From CAYVQU01 sp964453155 (GTDB lineage: Bacteria; Chloroflexota; Anaerolineae; Anaerolineales; UBA11858): a stretch of 41,613 nucleotides of DNA. The notes under the pieces are model-generated. The model saw nothing but the letters and a program-made list of their open reading frames with translations. It searched no databases and was not told the origin of the DNA. The stretch covers positions 1 through 41,613 of the forward strand of contig CAYVQU010000023.1 in assembly GCA_964453155.1 (NCBI GenBank). Reading direction: 5' to 3'. Made by a program: the position numbers and the translations under genes. Positions 33,918 through 41,613 of this stretch are shown here, piece by piece (the first letter of the stretch is position 1; each line of letters begins with the position of its first letter).

Positions 33918-35066
33918 ATGTCAAAAATTGCCCTGGTTGCCAACACCGACTGGTATCTCTATAATTTTCGCCTGGCTTTTGCGCGCCGGTTACGCAATTT
34001 GGGTCACGAAGTCATTTTGGTCACCCCCCCGGGAGAATTTTGCAGTCATTTTGAGCGGGAAGGTTTTCAATGGATTCCCTGGTCTTTAGAACGGCACACG
34101 ATTTCTCCCTGGAAAGAACTTCAGGCAATTGGGCATTTATATCAAATTTACCGGAAAGAATATCCCCAAATCGTTCATCACCATACGATTAAGGCCGTCC
34201 TGTATGGTTCTTATGCCGCTTGGATGGCCCGAATTCCTGGCATTGTGAATTCAATTGCAGGTTTAGGTTATGTGTTTCTCGAAACAGATATTCTTTCTCG
34301 AGTTATTAAAGGGTTGATCACCCCATTTTATAAACGAATTCACACTATTCAAAATTGTGTTCACATATTTGAAAATGAGTCTGATCGGCAATTCTTTTTG
34401 AATTCAGGATATTCCAAGGCCTCAAAAGCACACTTAATTGAGAGTGTGGGGGCCGATCCGGCCAAGTTTTCCCCTGTTCCCGAGGTGGATGGGGAGCCAA
34501 TCATCTTGTTTGCTGGTAGGATGTTGTGGGATAAAGGAGTAGGCGTTTTTGTCGCCGCCGCCCGTCTCCTGAAATCAACGGTAAAGGCCCGGTTTGTATT
34601 GGTTGGCCGACCCGATCCCGGCAATCCGGCCAGTATTTCAGAATCCCAATTATTGACTTGGCAAGATGAAGGCTTGGTCGATTGGTGGGGCTGGCAGGCG
34701 GACATGCAAATGGTTTATGCGCGTAGTCACGTGGTGGTGTTACCAACCAGTTATGGCGAAGGAGTGCCCACGGTTCTCATTGAAGGTGCAGCCTGTGGAC
34801 GTTCATTAATTGGGTCAGATATCCCTGGGTGCAGGGCGGTGATTACCCCTGGAAAAAATGGATTTTTGATTCCTGAAAATGATCCAGTTGCCTTGGCTGA
34901 AGCTGTGATCCAATTGGCCCAAAAACCCAATCTACGACGGGCTATGGGGGCTCGCGGCCGCCAGATTTTTATGGAAAAATTTACAAATGATCGGGTAAAT
35001 ACGGCCTTGATAGATGTTTATTCCCACCTGCTATCAGAAATTAATGGTACTGAAAGTTTGTCATGA
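33918..35066 (+). CDS. glycosyltransferase family 4 (PglA-like)
   Basis: This 382-residue GT-B transferase has KIALVANTDWYLYNFRLAF, VHHHTIKAVLYGSYAAW, and SIAGLGYVFL, a set shared with PglA/WbpT-type N-acetylhexosaminyl- or galactosyl-transferases. FAGRMLWDKGVGVFVAA starts the donor half and TSYGEGVPTVLIEGAACG carries the E-x7-E motif. A TTG at 33891 would add nine residues; ATG 33918 is preferred because it begins the conserved MSKIAL strand. Family knowledge suggests transfer of a hexose or N-acetylhexosamine to a lipid-linked acceptor. Confidence 0.84.
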   Translation: MSKIALVANTDWYLYNFRLAFARRLRNLGHEVILVTPPGEFCSHFEREGFQWIPWSLERHTISPWKELQAIGHLYQIYRKEYPQIVHHHTIKAVLYGSYAAWMARIPGIVNSIAGLGYVFLETDILSRVIKGLITPFYKRIHTIQNCVHIFENESDRQFFLNSGYSKASKAHLIESVGADPAKFSPVPEVDGEPIILFAGRMLWDKGVGVFVAAARLLKSTVKARFVLVGRPDPGNPASISESQLLTWQDEGLVDWWGWQADMQMVYARSHVVVLPTSYGEGVPTVLIEGAACGRSLIGSDIPGCRAVITPGKNGFLIPENDPVALAEAVIQLAQKPNLRRAMGARGRQIFMEKFTNDRVNTALIDVYSHLLSEINGTESLS

Positions 35067-36115
35067 ATAATTGGCATTTACGTACAGAGATTTTGCGCAT
35101 TTCTCACCGTTGGTATCAAGTGATTCTTTTTTGTGTCTTTGGTGGGTTGATTGGCTTGGGACTGGGGACAATTTGGCCGGCGCCATATCGAATAAGTTCT
35201 GATATTTATGTGGGCCTGAATGCTTATCGCTCTCCCTATGATAATTATTTTGCCAATGTTGCTCAACAAGAATTTCGAATGGTGGATGACTATAAAAATT
35301 GGCAGCTTGAACAATTGAATGCAGTGATCATTTCAGATGCTTTACTGACTGAGACCCTCCGCCTGCTGAAGGCCGAGAACGCTGACTTGCCCCAGATGTC
35401 AGTTGAAGAGTTGCGGTCGCAACTCACCGTCATGTGGCGCAATGCAGGAGAATGGCATTTGGGGGTGGTATCAGAATACCCCGCAATGGGCCAAAAAATT
35501 CTTCAAGCCTGGAAATCAGTCATTGTCAAAGACATCAACACTGCGATTTCCCACAGCCAACGCGTGGTAGCCCTCGATATTCAAATGTCCCAAATATCGG
35601 ACGAGATGCTCCAAATGACTCAGAAAGAGCAGCGGCTTGCATATGCCCTTGCTGAGTTGAAAAATTGGCAATCAGATGTGAATGAGACCGAATCTGACCG
35701 GATTTCAGGCCAAGATCATTGGGAGTTAATGGGAATTGGGACTCAAATCGCATCCTGGAACCCCATATGGATCGAGATGCTAGATGCTGCTCCAAAAAAT
35801 GGTGATCCAATCGAGAATTACATATCATGGGCCGGTCGAGTTACAACCGTAGTCGAGCAAGATCTGGCTGCGATTCCAGCCCAATTAGTCGGGCTAACGG
35901 CACAATTAAAGATAGTTGAATCTCAATATATCGAGGAAACATCCCAAAGTTATGGCCTTGCTGCAACCTTAGTTGTCGAAGATATTTTTCCAGAAACCAC
36001 GAAAATAGAACGAATTCGCCCAACAGGGGTGTTAATGCTGATTGGGAGTATTTTGGGATTGTTTGCCTGGGGGGGATGGGTTAGTTACTACCTAAAACAA
36101 TCCGAACAAAAATGA
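35063..36115 (+). CDS. Wzz/chain-length-determinant-like membrane protein
   Basis: This 350-residue protein has one membrane helix near the N-terminus (about 18-40), a long mainly helical external domain, and a second helix near the C-terminus (about 325-345) followed by a short basic tail, which is the topology of Wzz/polysaccharide co-polymerase proteins. No kinase domain is present. Sequence similarity to Wzz is weak to the eye (the Pro-rich region before the second helix reads KIERIRPTGVLML), so the call relies on topology and position. It overlaps the genes on both sides by four bases. Confidence 0.7.
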   Translation: MNNWHLRTEILRISHRWYQVILFCVFGGLIGLGLGTIWPAPYRISSDIYVGLNAYRSPYDNYFANVAQQEFRMVDDYKNWQLEQLNAVIISDALLTETLRLLKAENADLPQMSVEELRSQLTVMWRNAGEWHLGVVSEYPAMGQKILQAWKSVIVKDINTAISHSQRVVALDIQMSQISDEMLQMTQKEQRLAYALAELKNWQSDVNETESDRISGQDHWELMGIGTQIASWNPIWIEMLDAAPKNGDPIENYISWAGRVTTVVEQDLAAIPAQLVGLTAQLKIVESQYIEETSQSYGLAATLVVEDIFPETTKIERIRPTGVLMLIGSILGLFAWGGWVSYYLKQSEQK

Positions 36116-37548
36116 ATCGGTCGCGCCTTTTCTCTGTCGTTCAAAAAGTATTGTGGGCCTTGTTCCTGGTTATGCTTCCAGTTACGAGTTTCCCGCATTT
36201 TCCGGGTTTCATGGGGAAAAGTGTTTTGGTGCGGCCATTGGCCTTGTATCCTTTATTTGGTTTGTTGTTAATCGTGACATTACCACGATTGATTACAAAA
36301 CCACTGCCCCGCACACTCATTCCATTGTTTGTATTCCTTAGTTTAGCGGTATTTAGTACCGTCTTTGGTTTTTCGCGTGGTATCGAATCGAATCTTGCCA
36401 TTTCGGTTGAAGGCCGGGCTTTACGAACACTCATTACCTTGACATTGGGGATCATGTTTTACCTGACTGTGGCACTTTATCCCCAATCGGATAAAGATTT
36501 GCGCTTTACTCTAAAATGGTTGTACATAGGCTTTGGCATTGCGTTACTGTGGGGAAGTTTACAAGTGATCTATGTTCTCAAATTTGACCGCCAATATTTC
36601 AACCTGCTAAACGATATTCAACATCTGTTTTCCTCACGAAAATTATTTCCCAAGCGCATTTCGGGGATGACGTATGAACCCAGTTGGTTTGCAGAGCAAA
36701 TTACGTTTCTTTTGCTGCCTTGGTTATTGTCGGCCGTAATATCAAAAACATCCGTGTTCCGTTGGCGGTATCATTGGCTTACTGGGGAAGTGATTCTATT
36801 GGGGTGGGCCTCAATCGTGCTCCTATTCACCTATTCGCGCGGCGGTCTAGCCCTGTTTGCAATCTTGATTGGAGTTGCTTGGTTGATACGACCGCGGCCA
36901 AAAAGTAACCCACAAAACACAAATCATCGCTTATTACTCAAGCGGTTAGCTCAAGTAGGTCTAATATTGATCGTTTTGATCGCGATTGTTTTTATCGTCG
37001 GGCAACAGAATCAATATTTCGCCCGGTTATGGGGCTATTGGACCGATGAAGAGGCCGAAGGTACTTTTCTGTATTACATCGCTTTTGATCAGCGGTTTGT
37101 CTTGTGGGAAACTGCGTACCGGGTTTTTGCCGATCATCCCATTTTAGGGGTTGGCTTGGGAAATTTCACTTTCTATTTTGACAAATACCTACCTGATCGA
37201 CAATATAAAAACCCCGAAATCCTGCTCAAACTTGTCCCCGATATAGGCCGGAATCAAATAGTTACCGTAAAAAATCTCTTCGTCCGGTTGCTGGCTGAAA
37301 CCGGTTTAATCGGAACCGCCGCATTTTTTTCGTTTCTCATAGCTTTGGGCGGCGCTACAATATTTTTGAATATGGCTCCAGATCCGGCTGCAAAATATTG
37401 GGGGCAAGCTGGGATGTTAGGATTAATTTCATTTCTGGTCGTAACTTTTTCGGTCGATTCATTTGCGATTCCCAATATGTGGGTTGTCTTCGGTTTAATC
37501 ACCGCGAGTACCCAAGTCTATACAAACCAGCTTTCTCATAACTCTTGA
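36112..37548 (+). CDS. O-antigen ligase/polymerase family membrane protein
   Basis: This 478-residue multi-pass membrane protein has about eleven or twelve helices and the Wzy_C/WaaL loop: TYSRGGLALFAIL, then the large external loop DQRFVLWETAYRVFADHPILGVGLGNF, the most recognisable motif of the family. It could polymerise repeat units or ligate a finished chain to a carrier. The start overlaps the Wzz-like gene by four bases, and it is the last gene of the long + strand chain. Confidence 0.83.
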   Translation: MNRSRLFSVVQKVLWALFLVMLPVTSFPHFPGFMGKSVLVRPLALYPLFGLLLIVTLPRLITKPLPRTLIPLFVFLSLAVFSTVFGFSRGIESNLAISVEGRALRTLITLTLGIMFYLTVALYPQSDKDLRFTLKWLYIGFGIALLWGSLQVIYVLKFDRQYFNLLNDIQHLFSSRKLFPKRISGMTYEPSWFAEQITFLLLPWLLSAVISKTSVFRWRYHWLTGEVILLGWASIVLLFTYSRGGLALFAILIGVAWLIRPRPKSNPQNTNHRLLLKRLAQVGLILIVLIAIVFIVGQQNQYFARLWGYWTDEEAEGTFLYYIAFDQRFVLWETAYRVFADHPILGVGLGNFTFYFDKYLPDRQYKNPEILLKLVPDIGRNQIVTVKNLFVRLLAETGLIGTAAFFSFLIALGGATIFLNMAPDPAAKYWGQAGMLGLISFLVVTFSVDSFAIPNMWVVFGLITASTQVYTNQLSHNS

Positions 37549-37754
37549 TGATTTAGCAGTTTTCGGAAATAATCTTGAAATAAATTGCCCGTTACAACGG
37601 AAAACCGCGCTAGTTTAAGCAAAATCGTGTGATGGTGGAACTGGCCAATGTTAATTTCAAAATTCAAACCGTCACACACTTATTGGTAATAATATCCGGG
37701 GATATTGACTCAAGGTATTAAATTATTTATATAGGCAAATTAAAAGAAATTATT
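37549..37754 (+). promoter_or_regulatory. intergenic region with sigma-70-like promoter
   Basis: This 206-bp gap separates the polysaccharide genes from the peptidase. TTGACT (37705-37710) and TATATA (37728-37733) are 17 bases apart and precede ATG 37755 by 21 bases, so the leader would be very short. Upstream, gtgtgatggt (37627-37636) and accgtcacac (37668-37677) form a 10-bp stem with one G.T pair around a 31-base loop. This could be an operator or part of a terminator, but no U-run follows. Confidence 0.55.
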
Positions 37755-39758
37755 ATGCAAAAAACCCTCCCTTTTATCGTTATCACTTGTATTGTTGTTT
37801 TATGTTGTTGTCTCCTGGGTGCGATCCTAGTTGGGGCAGGTATTATCACGAGCGCGTTTTTATTTGAACAGAATGATTATTCTGGTACTGATATTACCCC
37901 AAATGAAACCCCGGTTGTATTTCGGCCAGAAATGCCAGATACAAAGGAGCATTCAGAAACTTTGTCTGCTTTGGAGAATACCGAAATTCCAGTTAATGAT
38001 TTGCTCGATTTGGCCCAACGTCTCGAAGGTAAAGGTCCAATCCCCAAGACCTTGGAGCCCCCCTCGGCACCCCTCACACCCGGAACCCGTGAGTCTTTTT
38101 GGGTAATGGATACCGATACCAACGAAAGCTTTGAAATTGAAGCAACCCTGGCCTACGTGACCGAACATTCCTATTTTTGGATAGAAAATGATATTGAGTA
38201 TTCCGAATCCGATTTGAAAAAATTGGCTGAAACTTTTGAAGACGAAATTTATCCCACCAATCGAGAGTTTTTTGGTACGGAATGGTCTCCAGGTGTCGAT
38301 GGTGACCCTCATCTTTATATTTTATTTGCTCAAAATTTAGGTTACAACCTGGCAGGTTATTTCTCCTCCGCCGATGAATATCACCCCTTGGCTCACGAGT
38401 ATTCTAATGCGCATGAAACTTTTGTGCTCAATGCCGACAATCTTGATTTCGATGAAGAATATACTTATAGTGTTTTAGCCCATGAATTTCAACATATGAT
38501 CCACTGGTATCAAGATCGCAATGAAACTTCCTGGCTCAATGAAGGTTTTTCGGAGTTAGCAGCCTTTCTCAATGGGTATGATGCGGGTGGCTTTGATTAC
38601 CTTTACACTTCAGATCCCGATCTGCAATTAAACGATTGGCCCAATGATTCCAGTGCCACCTCTCCCCATTATGGGGCGGCATTTTTATTTGTGACTTATT
38701 TTTTAGATCGTTTTGGTGAAAATGTCACCCAGGCATTGGTGAGTCACCCAGCCAATGGCATGGCCAGTATTGATGCTGTTTTAACCGAACAGGGGATGTT
38801 AGATCAATTAAGCAACCAACCCATTTTAGCGGACGATGTCTTCATTGATTGGGCCCTGGCGACCTATCTCCGCGACGATCAAATTGCCGATGGCCGCTTC
38901 ACATATCGTAATTACGCCAATGTACCCGGATCTGATATTACTGAAACGGTACGGGATTGTCCGGCCAGCGTTGAAACCCGTGATGTCCATCAATACGGGG
39001 TGGATATAATAAGAATAAAATGTAGGGGTGATTTTACCCTCAAATTTGAAGGTTCTACCCAAGTCGCGGTCATTCCCAGCGAACCCTATTCTGGGGATTA
39101 TGCCTTTTGGTCGAATCGAGGTGACGAATCAGATATGATCCTCACCCAGTCATTTGATTTTCAAGACCATTCTGGCCCACTAACCCTGACGTACTGGACT
39201 TGGTATGATATCGAAACCGATTACGATTATGTTTACCTAGAAGCTTCCCTGGATGGCGAGAATTGGCAAATATTGACCACGCCCTCCGGCACCGGCGCTG
39301 ATCCTTCCGGTAACAGTTTTGGCTGGGGGTATAACGATCTCTCGGGGGGGGATGGAACCTGGATTCAGGAGCAGGTCGATATCTCGCAATTTTCCGGTCA
39401 AAATGTCCAACTGCGGTTTGAATATGTGACCGATGCGGCCGTGAATGGTGAAGGTTTGCTCTTAGATGATATCGCTATCCCTGAAATTGGCTATTTTACG
39501 GATTTTGAGGTTGATTCGGGCGGTTGGGAATCTGCGGGTTTTGTACGAATCCAAAATCAGCTCCCCCAAACGTATCGACTGGCGTTAATCCATTCAGGGA
39601 AAAATACCCAGGTAGAGTATTTACAACTTAATGCTGATAATACCCTCGAGTTTCCGATTAGTATTGGTGATGATGTTGATGAAGTTGTCTTAGTTGTTTC
39701 GGGGACGACCCGCTATACCCGCCAAAAAGCACCCTATCGGTTTGAAATTCTTCCTTAA
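37755..39758 (+). CDS. secreted or membrane-anchored zinc metallopeptidase
   Basis: This 667-residue protein has an N-terminal hydrophobic segment (about 7-37, rich in Cys) that should act as a signal anchor. A zinc-binding HEFQH motif is at 243-247, followed by NEGFSE (262-267) whose Glu can be the third ligand, a gluzincin pattern similar to M30 hyicolysin-like peptidases. Residues about 440-580 form a beta-sandwich (MAM/immune-inhibitor-A-like), with DGENWQIL and GQNVQLRFEY. Residues after 590 form another small beta domain. It is read from its own promoter and probably acts at the cell surface. Link to the polysaccharide is unproven. Confidence 0.8.
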   Translation: MQKTLPFIVITCIVVLCCCLLGAILVGAGIITSAFLFEQNDYSGTDITPNETPVVFRPEMPDTKEHSETLSALENTEIPVNDLLDLAQRLEGKGPIPKTLEPPSAPLTPGTRESFWVMDTDTNESFEIEATLAYVTEHSYFWIENDIEYSESDLKKLAETFEDEIYPTNREFFGTEWSPGVDGDPHLYILFAQNLGYNLAGYFSSADEYHPLAHEYSNAHETFVLNADNLDFDEEYTYSVLAHEFQHMIHWYQDRNETSWLNEGFSELAAFLNGYDAGGFDYLYTSDPDLQLNDWPNDSSATSPHYGAAFLFVTYFLDRFGENVTQALVSHPANGMASIDAVLTEQGMLDQLSNQPILADDVFIDWALATYLRDDQIADGRFTYRNYANVPGSDITETVRDCPASVETRDVHQYGVDIIRIKCRGDFTLKFEGSTQVAVIPSEPYSGDYAFWSNRGDESDMILTQSFDFQDHSGPLTLTYWTWYDIETDYDYVYLEASLDGENWQILTTPSGTGADPSGNSFGWGYNDLSGGDGTWIQEQVDISQFSGQNVQLRFEYVTDAAVNGEGLLLDDIAIPEIGYFTDFEVDSGGWESAGFVRIQNQLPQTYRLALIHSGKNTQVEYLQLNADNTLEFPISIGDDVDEVVLVVSGTTRYTRQKAPYRFEILP

Positions 39759-39796
39759 AAATAAAACTGGGCTTCTGTAAGCCCAGTTTTATTTTT
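39757..39796. terminator. bidirectional intrinsic terminator
   Basis: A perfect 18-bp stem (39757-39774 with 39779-39796) with loop ctgt carries the core actgggctt/aagcccagt with A-tracts on one side and T-tracts on the other. It lies between the convergent peptidase and YtxH genes and overlaps both stop codons, so it can end transcription from each side. Confidence 0.93.
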
Positions 39797-40007
39797 AGGT
39801 GGGTTTTCGCATTGAAGCGAGTTGTTCTTCCATCTCAGCCCGGCGGGTCTCTGCGGCTGCTTTGACCTCCTCCTGAATGCGTTGAGCTTGTTCTTGGAAT
39901 TTTTCACGTAGTTCGTCGCCAGATGCCGGGGTCAACAAAAATGCTAAGGTGGCTCCGACTAACCCCCCCATTACAGCCCCAGACATAAAACTAAAAATTT
40001 TTTTCAT
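39795..40007 (-). CDS. YtxH-domain small membrane protein
   Basis: This 70-residue protein on the - strand has one hydrophobic segment (about 7-27) ending LLTPASGDELREKF, the hallmark of the YtxH/gas-vesicle-protein-like family, then a charged helix rich in Glu and Gln. The function of this family is not well established, although it is linked to stress responses in Bacillus. A Shine-Dalgarno AGGAG lies six bases upstream (40014-40018 on the - strand), and TATAAT reads on the - strand at 40042-40047 without a clear -35. It shares a terminator with the peptidase. Confidence 0.85.
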   Translation of the reverse strand: MKKIFSFMSGAVMGGLVGATLAFLLTPASGDELREKFQEQAQRIQEEVKAAAETRRAEMEEQLASMRKPT

Positions 40008-40158
40008 AACCGACTCCTGTCATAAGTTAGACTTTTTCATTATTATAAACCTAGTTTTAACGGTTTTATGATGAATCTAACCAAATTGCTGCCAAAAATA
40101 TATCTGGTACGCACTTATGGTATTATTCCGCCGCATAAAATTGTGATGAGTAATCAAT
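40008..40158. other. divergent intergenic region
   Basis: This 151-bp region separates the - strand YtxH gene and the + strand sulfotransferase. A - strand -10 TATAAT is at 40042-40047. An open frame on the + strand starts at 40068 but continues through the sulfotransferase in another frame and has no family signature, so it is not called. No convincing + strand promoter is seen. Confidence 0.4.
40014..40018 (-). promoter_or_regulatory. ribosome binding site of the YtxH gene
   Basis: AGGAG on the - strand lies six bases before the start codon at 40007 (- strand), a standard spacing. Confidence 0.75.
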
Positions 40159-40902
40159 ATGATGTCTACACCATTAATTATCTCTGTAGGAATGCCCCGG
40201 GCCGGATCCGGTTGGTATTACAACTTAATCCACGACCTGGTCGTTGCCAGTGGCGGCCAGGATGCCCGTCAAATCCGTCGAAAATTCCTGTTACAGCCGA
40301 TATTGACCGAAATTAATTGCAATATTGGCGCATTTACAACCAAGCGTTTGATCCCAGTAATGATTCCGGCAGCCGTGGGTAATTCCTATGTGATCAAGGC
40401 TCACGCGGGCCCCTCTCTCTTGACTTTGAAGTTAGTTCGCAGTGGAAAAGTTCTCCCTACATATATTTATCGTGACCCCCGCGACGCCTTACTTTCAGCC
40501 TTCGAATATGGCCACCGCAAACGGGAAAAAGGTCGGGTTGGTGCTTTTTCAGATTTGGGTACGATTGAAACCGCAATTGATTTTATGAGGGAGTATATCG
40601 AAATTTCGAATGCCTGGCTCGCGTGTGACTTGGCCTTGCACACTCGCTACGAAGATTTACTCTTGAACTATGAGACTGAAATCGAACGGATCTTATCGCA
40701 TTTACAGCTTGAGAAAAACGAAGTCCTGAACCCCATCATTGAAAAATATCGCCCCGAAAAAGGTCGCTCGGAACAAAAAGGAACTCATTTTGTCAAAGGC
40801 AAGATTGGTCGTTACCTGCAAGTTTTCACAACTAAGCAACAGCAATTCTGCTTAGATGCCTTTGGCCCTTATCTCGAAAAAATGAGATATCCAATCCCAT
40901 AA
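40159..40902 (+). CDS. sulfotransferase (PAPS-dependent), third copy
   Basis: This 247-residue protein has a PAPS loop GMPRAGSGWYYNLI (about 11-24), the 3'-phosphate motif IYRDPRDALLSAF (about 103-115) and a C-terminal FVKGKIGRYLQVF corresponding to the KGxxGxW motif with Tyr in place of Trp. It is distinct from the two tandem sulfotransferases and lacks their N-terminal arginine-rich leader. Two ATG codons follow each other (40159, 40162). It could sulfate the same polymer or another acceptor. The methyltransferase gene follows after 11 bp. Confidence 0.83.
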   Translation: MMSTPLIISVGMPRAGSGWYYNLIHDLVVASGGQDARQIRRKFLLQPILTEINCNIGAFTTKRLIPVMIPAAVGNSYVIKAHAGPSLLTLKLVRSGKVLPTYIYRDPRDALLSAFEYGHRKREKGRVGAFSDLGTIETAIDFMREYIEISNAWLACDLALHTRYEDLLLNYETEIERILSHLQLEKNEVLNPIIEKYRPEKGRSEQKGTHFVKGKIGRYLQVFTTKQQQFCLDAFGPYLEKMRYPIP

Positions 40903-40913
40903 GTTGAGGATGC

Positions 40914-41588
40914 ATGCAAGCTTATAGCCAGGCGTTCGCCAAAGTTTATAATGCGATGTGGGGGGATTTCGCCAACCGGATCGCACCCCATATTCATCGG
41001 TTTTATACAGCCACCGAAGTGGGACGCCGAAATCACACCCTGCTGGATTTGTGTTGTGGTACTGGCCAACTATCAGCTTTTTTCTTGGAAAATGGCTTCA
41101 AAGTAACCGGATTGGATTTGTCCAAAGGTATGTTGTCGTTGGCGCGCGAAAATACCTTACCCTACATCGTCGCAGATCAGGTCGAATTCGTCTTGGGGGA
41201 TGCTGCTGATTATCAATTGGAATCGAATTTTGGTTTGGTGGTATCGGCATTCGATGCTCTCAATCATCTCGAAAATTTGGACGCCCTTGGCAGTTGTTTC
41301 CGATCTACTTATGCTGTGATGGTATCAGGGGGAACTTTTATATTCGATCTCAATACCCGCAAAGGATTGACGCGTTGGAATGGGGTGGTCGTTTATCCTG
41401 GGGAGGACATTTTTTATGTCAATCGTTCCATTTACGATGATATAACCATCCGGGCTTGGAACAAAATTACCGGATTTGTTCGGGATGATGATGGCCGCTT
41501 TGAACGATTTGATGAAACCGTTTATAACACCGTCTTTGATTTGGATGCAGTTCTCGAATTATTAGAGTCTATTCACAATAAGGGGTGA
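40914..41588 (+). CDS. SAM-dependent class I methyltransferase
   Basis: This 224-residue protein has motif I LLDLCCGTGQLSAFF (about 43-57), then VTGLDLSKGMLSLA (motif II acidic Asp), VLGDAADYQL and SAFDALNHLENLDAL (motif IV), typical of small-molecule methyltransferases. The acceptor is unknown; a glycan or lipid substrate is possible from context. A gagga sequence is close to the start (3 bases), so the alternative ATG two codons away in another frame is not used. Ends with TGA; the next gene begins two bases later. Confidence 0.84.
   Translation: MQAYSQAFAKVYNAMWGDFANRIAPHIHRFYTATEVGRRNHTLLDLCCGTGQLSAFFLENGFKVTGLDLSKGMLSLARENTLPYIVADQVEFVLGDAADYQLESNFGLVVSAFDALNHLENLDALGSCFRSTYAVMVSGGTFIFDLNTRKGLTRWNGVVVYPGEDIFYVNRSIYDDITIRAWNKITGFVRDDDGRFERFDETVYNTVFDLDAVLELLESIHNKG
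41581..41588 (+). promoter_or_regulatory. ribosome binding site of the next gene
   Basis: AGGGGTGA is 2 bases before ATG 41591 and overlaps the stop of the methyltransferase. The core lies about 5 bases before the start. It supports the final partial gene. Confidence 0.5.
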
Positions 41589-41590
41589 AC

Positions 41591-41613
41591 ATGGTAAACC
41601 AGTCCAAACTGAG
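41591..41613 (+). CDS. start of an unidentified gene, cut by the window end
   Basis: Only seven codons are present (MVNQSKL). The start follows a good purine-rich ribosome binding site and is two bases after the methyltransferase stop, so it is probably the next cistron in the same transcript. Nothing can be said of its function. Confidence 0.5.

Noticed and set aside
40068..40316. 82-residue open frame on the + strand before the third sulfotransferase
   Set aside because: No ribosome binding site or family signature; most of it is in another frame of the sulfotransferase gene.
1..41613. CRISPR arrays, tRNA or rRNA genes, insertion-sequence transposases
   Set aside because: I looked for regularly spaced direct repeats, cloverleaf-like sequences and transposase signatures and saw none; the only repeats are short hairpins and one tandem coding repeat.

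Overview
The window is a single dense surface-polysaccharide (exopolysaccharide, capsule or glycan) biosynthesis locus. About 31 consecutive genes run on the + strand from 130 to 37548, mostly with ATGA/GTGA/TAATG-type overlaps. A short flank follows with a secreted metallopeptidase, a small YtxH-like membrane protein on the - strand, a sulfotransferase and a methyltransferase. Moderate GC, a YtxH-family protein, many GT39-type membrane proteins, the in-gene PSTSSGQ-encoding repeat and numerous small intergenic palindromes resemble Chloroflexota (Anaerolineae-like) genomes. That assignment is inference from recalled patterns, not a search result.

Layout. (1) 130-2837: nonulosonic-acid module, with a CMP-sugar (acylneuraminate-type) cytidylyltransferase and a NeuB-type synthase fused to a second TIM-barrel domain. 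(2) 2912-7317: capsule-type transferase, two tandem sulfotransferases and a GT2 transferase. (3) 7333-10650: second cytidylyltransferase, D-2-hydroxyacid dehydrogenase, SDR oxidoreductase and a DUF115/MptE-like protein, which looks like a cassette for a second activated sugar acid. (4) 10683-17294: two GT39+GT2 pairs, evidently a duplication, around a third GT39-type membrane protein. (5) 17291-20819: the complete dTDP-L-rhamnose pathway (rfbC, rfbB, rfbA, rfbD). (6) 20820-31018: a 1069-residue methyltransferase/coiled-coil/GT4 fusion, further GT2 and GT4 transferases, and a large GT39-like membrane protein with two C-terminal beta-rich repeats. (7) 31175-37548: ABC-2 polysaccharide exporter (permease and ATPase), two GT4 transferases, a Wzz-like chain-length protein and an O-antigen ligase/polymerase. 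(8) 37755-41613: peptidase with its own promoter, bidirectional terminator, YtxH protein, third sulfotransferase, methyltransferase and the first codons of one more gene.

Taken together, the genes predict a rhamnose-containing, sulfated heteropolymer with one or two CMP-activated acidic sugars, exported by an ABC transporter and possibly attached or polymerised by a WaaL/Wzy-type protein. No initiating phosphoglycosyltransferase, Wzx flippase or NeuC-type epimerase was recognised in the window, so the locus probably extends beyond it or depends on genes elsewhere.

The most unusual features are the NeuB/TIM-barrel fusion; the methyltransferase/coiled-coil/GT4 fusion beside an ABC exporter, which recalls the WbdD molecular-ruler arrangement; an in-frame repeat insertion inside a sulfotransferase; and a set of short hairpin elements that fill most of the gaps in the otherwise overlapping gene chain. 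No gene-free stretch exceeds 300 bp, and I saw no tRNA, rRNA, CRISPR array or transposase.
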